NCBI GenBank assembly: GCA_027064425.1
Contig: JAMOPO010000027.1
Coordinates: forward strand, 179,353 to 243,352
Reading direction: 5' to 3'
Source of the DNA: Methanobacteriota archaeon
Lineage (GTDB): Archaea; JAADCQ01; Methanopyri; Methanopyrales; Methanopyraceae
DNA length: 64,000 nt
The translations under genes were made by a program, and so were the position numbers. A model generated the notes under the pieces. It was not told where the DNA came from. It did not search any database and was given only the letters and a program-made list of their open reading frames with translations. Positions 1 to 8,092 of the stretch are shown in pieces (position 1 is the stretch's first letter; each line of letters begins with the position of its first letter).

Positions 1-1226
1 GGCTCAGCGAGTGCCTTCCCATGATCGCGAGCGAGAACGTCACAAGCCCCGCGGTCCGTGAGATGCTGGTCACGGACTTCGGTCACCGGTACGCGGAGGG
101 GCAGCCCGGGGAGCGGCTGTACGAGGGGTGCGAGTACATCGACGAGGTCGAGCTCAAGTGCGTGGAGCTGGCCAAAGATCTCTTCGGGGCGGAGCACGCG
201 AACGTTCAGCCGGTGTCCGGCGTGGTGGCCAACCTGGCCGCGCTGACGGCCCTGACCGAGCCGGGAGACGTGGTGATGGGACTCCGGATCTCGCACGGCG
301 GACACATCAGCCACCACGAGATCAGCGCGCCGGGCGTTCGCGGGCTCAAGGTCGAGTTCCTGCCCTTCGACGAGGAGGACATGAACGTGGACGTGGACGC
401 GGCGGTGAGGCGGATCGAGGAGGTCGAGCCTCGGGTGGTCATGCTCGGGGCGAGCCTGTTCCTCTTCCCCCACCCCGTGGAGGAGCTCGTAGACGCGGTG
501 GAGGCGGTCGGCGGGTACCTGGTGTACGACGGTGCGCACGTGCTGGGGCTGATCGCGGGCGGGGAGTTCCAGGACCCGATCGAGGAGGGCGCGCACGTGG
601 TGACGGGCAGCACGCACAAGACCCTGCCGGGCCCGCAGGGCGGGATCATCCTCTGCGAGCGCGAGCTGAGTGACGCGATCGACGAGGCCGTGTTCCCCGG
701 ACTGGTTAGCAACCACCATCTACACCACGTGGCGGCCCTCGCGGTCGCGCTGGCCGAGTTCAAGAAGTACGGTCGGAAGTACGCGCGGGCGACGGTGAGG
801 AACGCCCAGGTGCTCGCCGAATCCCTGCACTCCGAGGGCCTGAACGTCCTGTGCGAGCACCTGGGCTTCACGCGATCTCATCAGGTCGCGGTGGACGTGA
901 GCGAGCACGGGGGCGGGGCCGAGGTCGCCCGGCGGCTGGAGGCGGCGAACATCCTGTGCAACAAGAACCTGCTGCCGTGGGACGACGAGTCCGAGGCGGA
1001 TGATCCCAGCGGGATCCGGCTCGGGGTGCAGGAGCTGACGAGGCTGGGCATGGGTCCCTCGGAGATGGAGTACGTGGCGGAGCTGATCGCGGACGTGGTG
1101 CTGAGGCGGCGGAGCGTGGACGAGGTGCGGGAGGACGTGGTCGAGCTCCGTCGGGAGTTCCAGGAGGTTAAGTACGGTTTTGGGGACGGTGTGGGTGCGC
1201 ACGAATGGCCTCGGTTCGCGGACTAG
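1..1226 (+). CDS. glyA: Serine hydroxymethyltransferase, 5'-truncated by window edge
   Basis: PLP enzyme interconverting serine and glycine with one-carbon transfer to the pterin (tetrahydromethanopterin in methanogens), cytoplasmic. The frame is open from base 3, and the conserved IASENVTSP motif, normally a few dozen residues into the protein, lies at base 24, so the first ATG (21) is unlikely to be the start; the real one lies left of the window. About 407 residues are visible. The PLP lysine is in TGSTHKTLPGPQGG (Lys codon 618-620). The last 22 bases overlap serB, which suggests co-transcription with serine synthesis. Identification is firm; the missing N-terminus is the only uncertainty. 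Confidence 0.95.
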   Translation, partial: LSECLPMIASENVTSPAVREMLVTDFGHRYAEGQPGERLYEGCEYIDEVELKCVELAKDLFGAEHANVQPVSGVVANLAALTALTEPGDVVMGLRISHGGHISHHEISAPGVRGLKVEFLPFDEEDMNVDVDAAVRRIEEVEPRVVMLGASLFLFPHPVEELVDAVEAVGGYLVYDGAHVLGLIAGGEFQDPIEEGAHVVTGSTHKTLPGPQGGIILCERELSDAIDEAVFPGLVSNHHLHHVAALAVALAEFKKYGRKYARATVRNAQVLAESLHSEGLNVLCEHLGFTRSHQVAVDVSEHGGGAEVARRLEAANILCNKNLLPWDDESEADDPSGIRLGVQELTRLGMGPSEMEYVAELIADVVLRRRSVDEVREDVVELRREFQEVKYGFGDGVGAHEWPRFAD

Positions 1227-1855
1227 TCGTGATGGACTTCGACGGGACGCTGGTCGACGGTGAGACGATCGACGTGATGGCCGAGCTGGCGGGCGTGGGC
1301 CGGGAGGTCGAGGAGATCACGCGCCGCGCCATGGAGGGGGAGCTCGAGTTCGGGGAGGCGCTGCGCGAGCGGGTGCGGCTGCTCGCGGGCGCCCCCGCCT
1401 CGATCCTGGACGAGGCCGCCTCGCGCCTGAGGCTTAACCCGGGCGTCCGGGAGTTCGTGGCCGCGGTCCGCCGGGCGGGCGCGGCGGTGGCGGTCATCAG
1501 CGGCGGGTTCACGGAGGTGGTGCGCCGATTCGCCCGTGAGCTGGGGCTGGACGCGGTCGTCGCGAACGAGCTGGAGGTCCGCAACGGGGTCCTCACCGGC
1601 CGAGTCTACGGGCCGGTGATGAGCGGGAAGGCGAAGGGTCGGATACTGCTCCAGCTGTGCAGAAGGTTCGGGGTGAGCCCCGAGGAAACGGTGGCGGTGG
1701 GTGACGGTGCCAACGACGCATCAATGTTAAATCGCGTCGGACTCCCGCTGGGCTTCCGGCCCAAGGGGGTCATCCGGGACCTCGTGCGCAGCTCCCTGTC
1801 CGACTTCCGCGAGGCTATCCCGCTGGTAATGCGGTTCTGGGGCGTCCGTGCCTGA
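1205..1855 (+). CDS. serB: Phosphoserine phosphatase, HAD family
   Basis: Hydrolyses phosphoserine to serine, the last step of serine synthesis. The 216-residue product has the HAD motifs in order: nucleophile motif MDFDGTL near residue 10, the SGG motif II (VISGGF) near residue 98, Lys in MSGKAKG near residue 141, and VGDGANDASM near residue 163. Length fits small archaeal SerB proteins. The ATG at 1205 lies inside the 3' end of glyA, and the stop shares one base with the next ATG, so the three genes are probably one transcript. Pairing with glyA supports a serine/glycine role over another HAD phosphatase. Confidence 0.92.
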   Translation: MASVRGLVVMDFDGTLVDGETIDVMAELAGVGREVEEITRRAMEGELEFGEALRERVRLLAGAPASILDEAASRLRLNPGVREFVAAVRRAGAAVAVISGGFTEVVRRFARELGLDAVVANELEVRNGVLTGRVYGPVMSGKAKGRILLQLCRRFGVSPEETVAVGDGANDASMLNRVGLPLGFRPKGVIRDLVRSSLSDFREAIPLVMRFWGVRA

Positions 1856-2805
1856 TGGTTTTCTCCGAAAAAAAGCTGCAGGAGCTCAAGCGTCTCGAGA
1901 AGGAACTGTCCGAGGTGCGGCGCGAGATCGACGAGTTGGAGGAGGAGCGGGACCGGGTGGAGCGCGAGATCGAGGAGCTTGAGCGGAAGATCGACAGGCT
2001 GAGGGAGAAGGCCGAGCGCTACCGCGAGAAGCGGGACCGACTGAACGAGCGGGTGCGCGAGCTGCGCGAGCTGGCGGAGGAGCATCGCGAGCGCCGGGAC
2101 GAGCTCAACGAGGAGGTTCAAACGTACAAGAAAAAGCGCGATAGGCTGAACGAGGAGGCCACCCAGATCGCTCGGAAGGCGAAGGAGCACGTGGAGAAGG
2201 CGAAGGCTCTCCGGGCCAAGGTTGAGCGTCCCATCGGGGAGATCCGCCGCGAGATCGAGCGGCTGGAGCGCGAGATCGAGACCCGCTCCCTCTCCCCCGA
2301 GCGCGAGGAGCGGATCGCGGAGCGGCTTGAGAAGCTCCGAGAGCAGCTCGAGTACTGGAAGCGCGCCGAGAAGCATTCCCGGGAGGCGGACCGCCTCTTC
2401 TCCCGCGCGGACGAGCTGCGGGAGCAGGCGAACAAGTACCACGAGCTGGTGCTGAAGACCGCGGAGAAGGCGAACAAGCACCACGAGAAGATGCTGGAGT
2501 ACTACGAGCAGGCGGACAAGATCAGGGAGAAGGCGGATGGGTATCACCGGAAGTACGAGGAGCTACGGTTCAAGATCCGCAGTCTGCAGGACAGGGTCCG
2601 CAAGCTTCGGTCCAAGGCCGAGGAGCTCGAGCAGAAGATCATGGAGAAGCGGGCGGAGGAGAAGGCGCTGGAGGTTCGTATTAGGGACCTGGAGAAGGCG
2701 GCCGTCGATCGGGAGAAGATCGAGGAGATCAAGGAGAAGCTGGAGCGCGGGGAGAAGGTCAGCTGGGAGGAGCTTCAGCTGCTGCAGCAGTACGGCGAGA
2801 TGTAG
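1855..2805 (+). CDS. Archaeal coiled-coil protein (COG1340-like)
   Basis: A 316-residue protein that is almost entirely charged heptad-like sequence rich in Glu, Arg, Lys and Leu, predicted as a long coiled coil from about residue 5 to 300, with no signal peptide or membrane segment. Similar uncharacterised coiled-coil proteins are widespread in archaea; assignment to COG1340 rests on composition and length, not on an alignment. The ATG overlaps the serB stop by one base, so it is translationally coupled to serB. Function is unknown; a structural or chromosome-associated role would be a guess. Confidence 0.75.
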   Translation: MVFSEKKLQELKRLEKELSEVRREIDELEEERDRVEREIEELERKIDRLREKAERYREKRDRLNERVRELRELAEEHRERRDELNEEVQTYKKKRDRLNEEATQIARKAKEHVEKAKALRAKVERPIGEIRREIERLEREIETRSLSPEREERIAERLEKLREQLEYWKRAEKHSREADRLFSRADELREQANKYHELVLKTAEKANKHHEKMLEYYEQADKIREKADGYHRKYEELRFKIRSLQDRVRKLRSKAEELEQKIMEKRAEEKALEVRIRDLEKAAVDREKIEEIKEKLERGEKVSWEELQLLQQYGEM

Positions 2806-2817
2806 AGGTGTCCGGGC

Positions 2818-3309
2818 ATGCGGGTCCCGCTCCTCGAGGTCATCTTACACACGGACGGCTCCGTCACCCGCATCCTGCGTCGCTTCTTCGAGCGCGTGGA
2901 GATCCGACCCCTCGAGACCAAGAAGGTGCACGTGCGCGGTCGGGAGGCCGAGCTACTGGGCCTGCCGGACGGGGACGTGGCCTACCTGAGGCGCGTCGTG
3001 ATCGAACTCGACGGTCGACCGGGCATCCTGGCCACGTCCTACGCCCGCCCGGACAACCTTCCCGGGCGCATGAGGCGGCTGGTCCTCCAGTCTCGTAAGC
3101 CTCTCGGCGCGATGATCGAGGAGCTGGAGCTCGAGACCCGGCGGGAGATCGTGAGAGTGGGCACGACCAGGCTGTCGGGTGAGGAGCGCCGACTGCTCGA
3201 GACCGAGGCCCGGGAGGTTCCCTGGCGGGAGTACGTGGTTTACCACAACAGGACGCCGATGCTGCTGATTCGAGAGAAGTTCAGCGCGGAGGTGTTTCGG
3301 AGGGATTAG
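2818..3309 (+). CDS. Chorismate pyruvate-lyase-like protein (DUF98 family)
   Basis: A 163-residue protein resembling the archaeal DUF98 / chorismate-lyase fold family: VLQSRKPLGAMIEELELETRREIV in the middle (bases ~3087-3155) followed by YHNRTPMLLIREKF near the C-terminus, the region that resembles UbiC-type lyases. In methanogens this family is thought to provide 4-hydroxybenzoate for tetrahydromethanopterin synthesis. It sits upstream of aroE, the shikimate step on the way to chorismate, which fits that role. The ATG at 2818 follows GAGGTG at 2805-2810, a usable Shine-Dalgarno. Family call is fairly confident; the exact reaction is inferred. Confidence 0.7.
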   Translation: MRVPLLEVILHTDGSVTRILRRFFERVEIRPLETKKVHVRGREAELLGLPDGDVAYLRRVVIELDGRPGILATSYARPDNLPGRMRRLVLQSRKPLGAMIEELELETRREIVRVGTTRLSGEERRLLETEAREVPWREYVVYHNRTPMLLIREKFSAEVFRRD

Positions 3310-3310
3310 G

Positions 3311-4162
3311 GTGGTTCAGAGGACGCTGGACGAGGTGCTGGAGGGGCGCCACGAGCTCAGCGCCGAGAGGATCCTGGTCGCCTCCGACGTGCACGTGGGT
3401 GACCGGTACCAGGGTCACGAGCCCGAGCTTCTGGAGCTGGCCCTGGAGCTCGCCCGGGATCAGGACCTCGTGGTCCTCGACGGGGACCTGGCGGACCCCA
3501 GGGCCGGGGATGAGGAGGTGAAGGGGTTCGTCGAGGAGCTCCGAGACCTGGCCTCGGAGGTCGAGGTGGTGGTCGTCCCCGGGAACCACGACACGGTCCG
3601 GCTGGTGAGACGGCTCGAGCGGGCTGGGGTCACCGTGCTGGCCCGGAAGTACGAGGAGCGTCGGGGCCGCGGTTGTCCGCCGGGGCACGAGGGCCCCTCG
3701 CTCGGTGGCCCGAAGCGGCTGGAGGTGGAGGGTCTGAAGTTCCTGATCGCGCACGGGCACGAGCCGTGCGGGGAGCTGGGGCTGGAGCCGCAGGAGCCGG
3801 GGAATCCGGTCGCCGAGGAGTCCCCGATGCCGAAGCGCGACCAGCTGCTGGACAACTACACGTGCCGGGAGCACGAGATGCCGGCCCGGCTGGAGGAGAT
3901 CGCCCGGGCGAGCGACGCGGACGTCGTGATCACGGGCCACACGCACTGCAGGTTCCTGGGCAGCTTCGGCTCGACGCTGGTCGTCAACGTTGGAACCACG
4001 GCGTGCCCGGCCACGTGCGCCACGTGTCGGGACCCTCTTAACGTCGGTAACGTGTGCCTGATCCGGCTGTCCGGGTCGAGGGTCCGAGCCAAGCTGTTCA
4101 ACCTCCGGGAGGCGCGGGTGGTGGAACGTGAGCGTGTCCGTGTCGATCGACGCGGAGACTAA
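3311..4162 (+). CDS. Calcineurin-like metallophosphoesterase
   Basis: A 283-residue metallophosphoesterase with the expected metal motifs in order: SDVHVGD (near residue 22), DGDLAD (57), PGNHD (91), HGHEP (148) and GHTHC (208). It is of the archaeal phosphohydrolase/ICC type; the substrate cannot be read from sequence. A cysteine cluster near residues 232-242 (CPATCATCRD) is unusual and could bind metal. The GTG start follows the previous stop after one base, and the 3' end overlaps aroE by 35 bases, so the gene is embedded in the same operon. Confidence 0.85.
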   Translation: MVQRTLDEVLEGRHELSAERILVASDVHVGDRYQGHEPELLELALELARDQDLVVLDGDLADPRAGDEEVKGFVEELRDLASEVEVVVVPGNHDTVRLVRRLERAGVTVLARKYEERRGRGCPPGHEGPSLGGPKRLEVEGLKFLIAHGHEPCGELGLEPQEPGNPVAEESPMPKRDQLLDNYTCREHEMPARLEEIARASDADVVITGHTHCRFLGSFGSTLVVNVGTTACPATCATCRDPLNVGNVCLIRLSGSRVRAKLFNLREARVVERERVRVDRRGD

Positions 4163-4997
4163 GCTCGTGGGCCTCATCGGTCACCCGGTGGAGCACTCCC
4201 TGTCGCCGCCCATGCACAACGCGGCGTTCCGGGAGCTGGGGCTGAACTACGTCTACGTGGCGTTCGACGTGCCGGAGGAGGAGCTGGAGGACGCCATCCG
4301 GGGCGCGTTGGGGCTCGGGATCGTCGGGCTGAACGTGACCATCCCTCACAAGGAGCGGGCGCTGGAGCTCTGCGACACCGTCGATAAGGACGCAGAGCTG
4401 ATCGGTGCGGTGAACACGCTGCGGTTCAGGAAGGGCGAGGTCGAGGGGTACAACACGGACGGTGAGGGGTTCCTGCGGGCGCTGAGGGAGGAGGTCGACT
4501 TCGATCCCAAGGGCGTGAAGGCGGTGATCCTGGGCGCCGGTGGGGCGGCGCGGGCGGTCACGTTCAAGCTGGCCACGGAGGGTGCGGACGAGCTGGTGAT
4601 CGCGAACCGGACGTACGAGCGCGGGGAGCGGCTGGCGAGGGAGCTGGAGGAGAAGACGGGCGTGAGAGCCCGGGCGGTGGAGCTCGACCGGGAGGTGCTG
4701 CGGGAGGAGCTCCGGGACGCGGAGCTGCTCGTGGACGCTACCCCGGTGGGCATGCACCCCAACGAGGACGAGCCGCCGCTGGTCACGGCCCGGGAGATGC
4801 ACGAGGACCTCATCGTGAACGACCTGGTGTACAACCCACCGAAGACCCGGCTGCTCGAGGAGGCGGAGCGGGCGGGGGCGACCCCGGTCGACGGCGTGGG
4901 GATGCTCGTGCACCAGGGTGCGCTGGCCTTCGAGCTCTGGACGGGTGAGAAGGCGCCGGTGGACGTCATGCGTGAGGCTGTGCTGGAACACCTCTGA
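4128..4997 (+). CDS. aroE: Shikimate dehydrogenase
   Basis: Reduces 3-dehydroshikimate to shikimate with NADPH in the route to aromatic amino acids and, in methanogens, pterin and furan cofactors. The 289-residue product opens with LVGLIGHPVEHSLSPPMHN (shikimate-binding SLSP), has NVTIPHK with the catalytic Lys near residue 73, and the nucleotide-binding GAGGAARAV near residue 134, ending with the conserved GMLVHQGALAFELWTG. The GTG start lies within the end of the phosphoesterase gene. Full-length and typical. Confidence 0.95.
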   Translation: MSVSVSIDAETKLVGLIGHPVEHSLSPPMHNAAFRELGLNYVYVAFDVPEEELEDAIRGALGLGIVGLNVTIPHKERALELCDTVDKDAELIGAVNTLRFRKGEVEGYNTDGEGFLRALREEVDFDPKGVKAVILGAGGAARAVTFKLATEGADELVIANRTYERGERLARELEEKTGVRARAVELDREVLREELRDAELLVDATPVGMHPNEDEPPLVTAREMHEDLIVNDLVYNPPKTRLLEEAERAGATPVDGVGMLVHQGALAFELWTGEKAPVDVMREAVLEHL

Positions 4998-5010
4998 GGA
5001 ATCGTTGCGG

Positions 5011-5018
5011 ATTTAAGG
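5011..5018 (+). promoter_or_regulatory. Candidate TATA box for ftr
   Basis: ATTTAAGG in the short gap between aroE and ftr, about 40 bases before the ftr ATG at 5052. This is consistent with an archaeal promoter and a leader of roughly 15 bases. Suggests ftr has its own transcript in addition to any read-through from aroE. Confidence 0.5.
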
Positions 5019-5051
5019 TGAGCAGGCCGGCGTCCGCCGGGGGTGCCGGGG

Positions 5052-5942
5052 ATGAAGATCAACGGGGTCGAGATCGAGGACACGTTCGCCGAGGCGTTCG
5101 AGGCCAAGATGGCTCGAATTCTGATCACCGCCGCGACCCACCGGTGGGCCAAGATCACGGCGCGGGAGACCGTGGGCTTCGGAACCTCCGTGATCATGTG
5201 CCCGGCGGAGGCGGGCGTCGACGTGGGGTACGTGAGGCCCGAAGAGACCCCGGACGGGCGCCCCGGAGTCATCGTGATGATCGGCCACAACGATGAGGAC
5301 GAGCTGAAGGAGCAGCTGCTGGACCGGATCGGTCAGTGCGTCATGACCGCCCCGACCGCGTCCGCCTTCGACGCGATGCCGGAGGACGAGAAGGAGGACG
5401 AGGATCGGGTAGGTTACAAGCTGAGCTTCTTCGGGGACGGTCACCAGGAGGAGGACGAGGTGGACGGTCGGAAGGTCTGGAGGGTGCCCATCGTGGAGGG
5501 TGAGTTCATCGTCGAGGACACGTTCGGCATCACGACGGGCGTCGCCGGCGGGAACTTCTACATCATGGCGGAGAGCCAGGCGGCCGGCCTGCAGGCGGCC
5601 GAGGCGGCCGTCGACGCGATCAAGCGCGTAGAGGGCGTGTACACGCCCTTCCCGGGCGGGATCGTAGCGTCCGCGTCCAAACCGGGGGCCAAGGAGTACG
5701 ACTTCCTGCCGGCGTCCACGAACGACGCCTACTGCCCAACGGTGGAGGACAACGAGCTGCCGGAGGGCGTCAAGTGCGTGTACGAGATAGTCATCAACGG
5801 GCTCAACGAGGAGGCCGTGAAGGAGGCGATGCGGGTGGGCATCGAGGCCGCCTGCCAGCAGCCGGGCGTCGTGAAGATCAGCGCCGGTAACTTCGGCGGG
5901 GAGCTGGGGCAGTACGAGCTACACCTGCACGACCTGTTCTAG
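5052..5942 (+). CDS. ftr: Formylmethanofuran-tetrahydromethanopterin formyltransferase
   Basis: Transfers the formyl group from formylmethanofuran to tetrahydromethanopterin, the second step of CO2 reduction to methane, in the cytoplasm. The protein begins MKINGVEIEDTFAEAFEAKM and ends YELHLHDLF, matching what I recall of the M. kandleri enzyme closely but with scattered substitutions. An in-frame GTG nine bases upstream (5043) is open, but the ATG at 5052 gives 296 residues, the length of the characterised enzyme, and is chosen. The acidic composition fits the known high-salt, thermophilic enzyme. A TATA-like box lies about 40 bases upstream. Confidence 0.97.
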   Translation: MKINGVEIEDTFAEAFEAKMARILITAATHRWAKITARETVGFGTSVIMCPAEAGVDVGYVRPEETPDGRPGVIVMIGHNDEDELKEQLLDRIGQCVMTAPTASAFDAMPEDEKEDEDRVGYKLSFFGDGHQEEDEVDGRKVWRVPIVEGEFIVEDTFGITTGVAGGNFYIMAESQAAGLQAAEAAVDAIKRVEGVYTPFPGGIVASASKPGAKEYDFLPASTNDAYCPTVEDNELPEGVKCVYEIVINGLNEEAVKEAMRVGIEAACQQPGVVKISAGNFGGELGQYELHLHDLF

Positions 5943-6004
5943 GGTCAGCGAGGGTGACAGTCATCACCGGCAGGCCTCGGCACGGGCCTCTCTCTTCATC
6001 CCAC
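5943..6004 (-). ncRNA. Candidate C/D box guide RNA at the ycaO 3' end
   Basis: Read on the minus strand: C-like box GGGATGA (6002-5996), D'-like CCGA (5980-5977), nine bases, perfect C' box GTGATGA (5967-5961), exactly 12 bases, perfect D box CTGA (5948-5945). The C'-to-D half is ideal; the C and D' boxes each have one mismatch. The C box overlaps the ycaO stop codon, so the RNA would have to be processed from, or start within, the ycaO transcript. Pattern-based only; no rRNA target could be checked. Confidence 0.35.
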
Positions 6005-7126
6005 CGCATCCACCCTCGGTGGTTCCTCAGGTATATTACCCACCCGGCGCTCGTCCACCGCCAGCTCCGCGGCCCCGGTCACGCGCACCCGAACCACCGG
6101 GACCCCCAGGTCATCCCGCGTCAGGTCGGCCGCGATCACCCGACCCAAACCGCTCTCCCGGACCCGGTCCACCAGCTCCTTGAGGAGTTTATCCAGCGAG
6201 CGCGTCGCGAGCTCGTTCTCCAGGTCGTCCAGCTCGACCTCACCCCCGCTCCGGAACCAGTGGCGGTTGATCCGCTTCAGCCGCTTCGGGGTCAGCTTAC
6301 CACCCATCGGGCCAACGCGCCGCGCGCCCTCAAACCCCTCCCGGGCCATGAACACCCCCTGCGCCACCTCAAGCAGGGCTCGCAGCGCCGCCATCTCCGG
6401 GTTCGGGCTGCACCCGAACCCGAGCACCATTTCTCGAACGGAGGGGGCCTCCGCCACCGCACCCACCGCGTAAACTCCCGGGACGCGGGACGGCAGCAAC
6501 CGCAGGTGGATCTCGCCGCCCACGTCCTCACCGATCGCCAGTCGGAGCCGCTCCAACCGGCCGTGCAATCGCAGCTCGGGCGCGGGCTCCCGGTGGTACT
6601 CGAACACGCTCCAGGCGTCCCGCTCCAGGACCTCCAGCAGCCCCTGAACGATCGCCTCCTCCCGCGTGCGGCCCGCGGCCAGCCCGTTCGTGTGCGAGGG
6701 CAGCTCATCCTCGGGCCAGGGATGCAGCACCTCGTTCGCCGGGATGTGCACCGTGCCCCCTTCCGTTAGGTCCTCCGCAGGCATCCAACCGCGCGGCTCG
6801 GTCCGGTACCACGGGGGAACCCAGACGTTTCCGGGCCCGGGGTCACGCAGGGCGTCGTGATGGTCGGGCTCCGCGGAGGCTCTCTCCACGGACTCCATGA
6901 TCCCGGAGACGGCCGACTGTTCCTCCGTCGTGCCCTTCCCAGCGTGCACCTGCCGGCCGGCGGAGGCGGGGCGGAGGTAGACCCGAACCGGCACTCCTCC
7001 CACCTCACCGCTCGCCGCCCGTTTCAGACCGAGCCGGTCGGGGATGGAGCGCTCCCGCAGCCATTCCAGCGTGGCCGCGGGCTCCTTGGTCCGGAACCCC
7101 TCCACCTCGTAGACTATTTCTCCCAT
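5996..7126 (-). CDS. ycaO: YcaO-domain thioamidation enzyme (McrA thioglycine)
   Basis: ATP-dependent YcaO protein; in methanogens the family installs the thioglycine of methyl-coenzyme M reductase alpha. The 376-residue product has the ATP/Mg-binding segments SGIMESVERASAE (about residue 74) and TNGLAAGRTREEAIVQGLLE (about residues 142-161), followed by EVLERDAW. No TfuA partner is visible nearby; my recollection is that the M. kandleri YcaO belongs to the type that works without TfuA. The ATG start region is divergent from mfnD with only 19 bases between, so both promoters must overlap. Family call is strong; target inferred from methanogen biology. Confidence 0.9.
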   Translation of the reverse strand: MGEIVYEVEGFRTKEPAATLEWLRERSIPDRLGLKRAASGEVGGVPVRVYLRPASAGRQVHAGKGTTEEQSAVSGIMESVERASAEPDHHDALRDPGPGNVWVPPWYRTEPRGWMPAEDLTEGGTVHIPANEVLHPWPEDELPSHTNGLAAGRTREEAIVQGLLEVLERDAWSVFEYHREPAPELRLHGRLERLRLAIGEDVGGEIHLRLLPSRVPGVYAVGAVAEAPSVREMVLGFGCSPNPEMAALRALLEVAQGVFMAREGFEGARRVGPMGGKLTPKRLKRINRHWFRSGGEVELDDLENELATRSLDKLLKELVDRVRESGLGRVIAADLTRDDLGVPVVRVRVTGAAELAVDERRVGNIPEEPPRVDAVG

Positions 7127-7145
7127 CCCTCGTCACCCCCCGGGG

Positions 7146-8081
7146 ATGCGCATGCCGGACCGGGTGCTGGTATACGAGTACGCGGTGGCGGAGGGCGTGC
7201 GCGACCTGGTGGGCGAGGGAAAGGCGATGTTGGAGGCGCTACTGCTGGCGCTCCGGGAGGCAGGCGTCGAGACGGTCGCGGTCGCCGGCGAGGACGTGGG
7301 CGTGCGCTGGGCCGATCTAGTGGTGCGCCGGGAGTCGGAGGCGCTGGAGCTCGCGGACGCGGCGGTGGTGATAGCACCAGAGTCGGGCGGGGTGCTCCGA
7401 GATAAAATAAGGGACTTTAAACGCCGGCTCCGCGTGCTCGGTCCCTCTCCGGAGGCCGTGGAGGTGGCGGGGGACAAGCTCCAGACCCTGGAGGCGTTGG
7501 AGGGGGCCTCGTCGTTCCGGGTCCCCGCGCGGGGCGGCGAGGTCACCGTGGGGAAGCCCGCGGACGGGGTGGGCGCTGAGGGCGTGCGCGTCGGTGAAGG
7601 GGAGCTGGAGGTGGAGTTCGTACCGGGGTCGCACCACAGCCTCCTCTGCGTGACCGACGGGGAGTCGGTCGAGGTCGTGGGGGTCAACGACCAGTTCATC
7701 GCCCTCGCCGGAGAGGAGTTTGTGTACCTGGGGGGTAGGACGCCTTCGAGGTCGAGGAAGGTGCGAGAGGTTGCCCTGGACGTGGCCGAGGAGGTGGTGG
7801 AGCGCATCAGCGGCCTGTCGGGCATGTTCGGGGTTGACCTCGTCCTGAGCGGGGACGTGCCTTACGTCATCGAGGTGAACCCTCGGCCGACGACCCCCGT
7901 GGTCGGCGCCGCCATGGAGGATCCGGAGAGGCTGGCGGAGGCGCTGCTGGAGGGCCCGTCCCACGGGACCTGGTCTTACTCGAACGAGTACGTGTTCGTG
8001 AAAGTAGGTGCGGAGGCTCTGGTGCCGAACGGGTTCAGTAGGGTGGAAAGGCTGGGTGACATTCTAGTCTACCGGGGGTAG
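7146..8081 (+). CDS. mfnD: Tyramine-L-glutamate ligase, ATP-grasp (methanofuran synthesis)
   Basis: A 311-residue ATP-grasp protein beginning MRMPDRVLVYEYAVAEGV, with a late ATP-grasp segment VIEVNPRPTTP near residue 240 carrying the metal-binding Glu and Asn. The N-terminus and length resemble MfnD, which joins tyramine to glutamate in methanofuran synthesis. The next gene resembles MfnF, the neighbour of mfnD in Methanocaldococcus, which supports the assignment. Two in-frame starts exist (ATG 7146, ATG 7152); the first is used. The gap to mfnF is 11 bases, so they are probably one operon. Confidence 0.82.
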   Translation: MRMPDRVLVYEYAVAEGVRDLVGEGKAMLEALLLALREAGVETVAVAGEDVGVRWADLVVRRESEALELADAAVVIAPESGGVLRDKIRDFKRRLRVLGPSPEAVEVAGDKLQTLEALEGASSFRVPARGGEVTVGKPADGVGAEGVRVGEGELEVEFVPGSHHSLLCVTDGESVEVVGVNDQFIALAGEEFVYLGGRTPSRSRKVREVALDVAEEVVERISGLSGMFGVDLVLSGDVPYVIEVNPRPTTPVVGAAMEDPERLAEALLEGPSHGTWSYSNEYVFVKVGAEALVPNGFSRVERLGDILVYRG

Positions 8082-8092
8082 GCGTCCTGCGC

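Noticed and set aside
5043-5051. GTG start three codons earlier for ftr
   Set aside because: ATG 5052 gives the exact length and N-terminus of the known enzyme.
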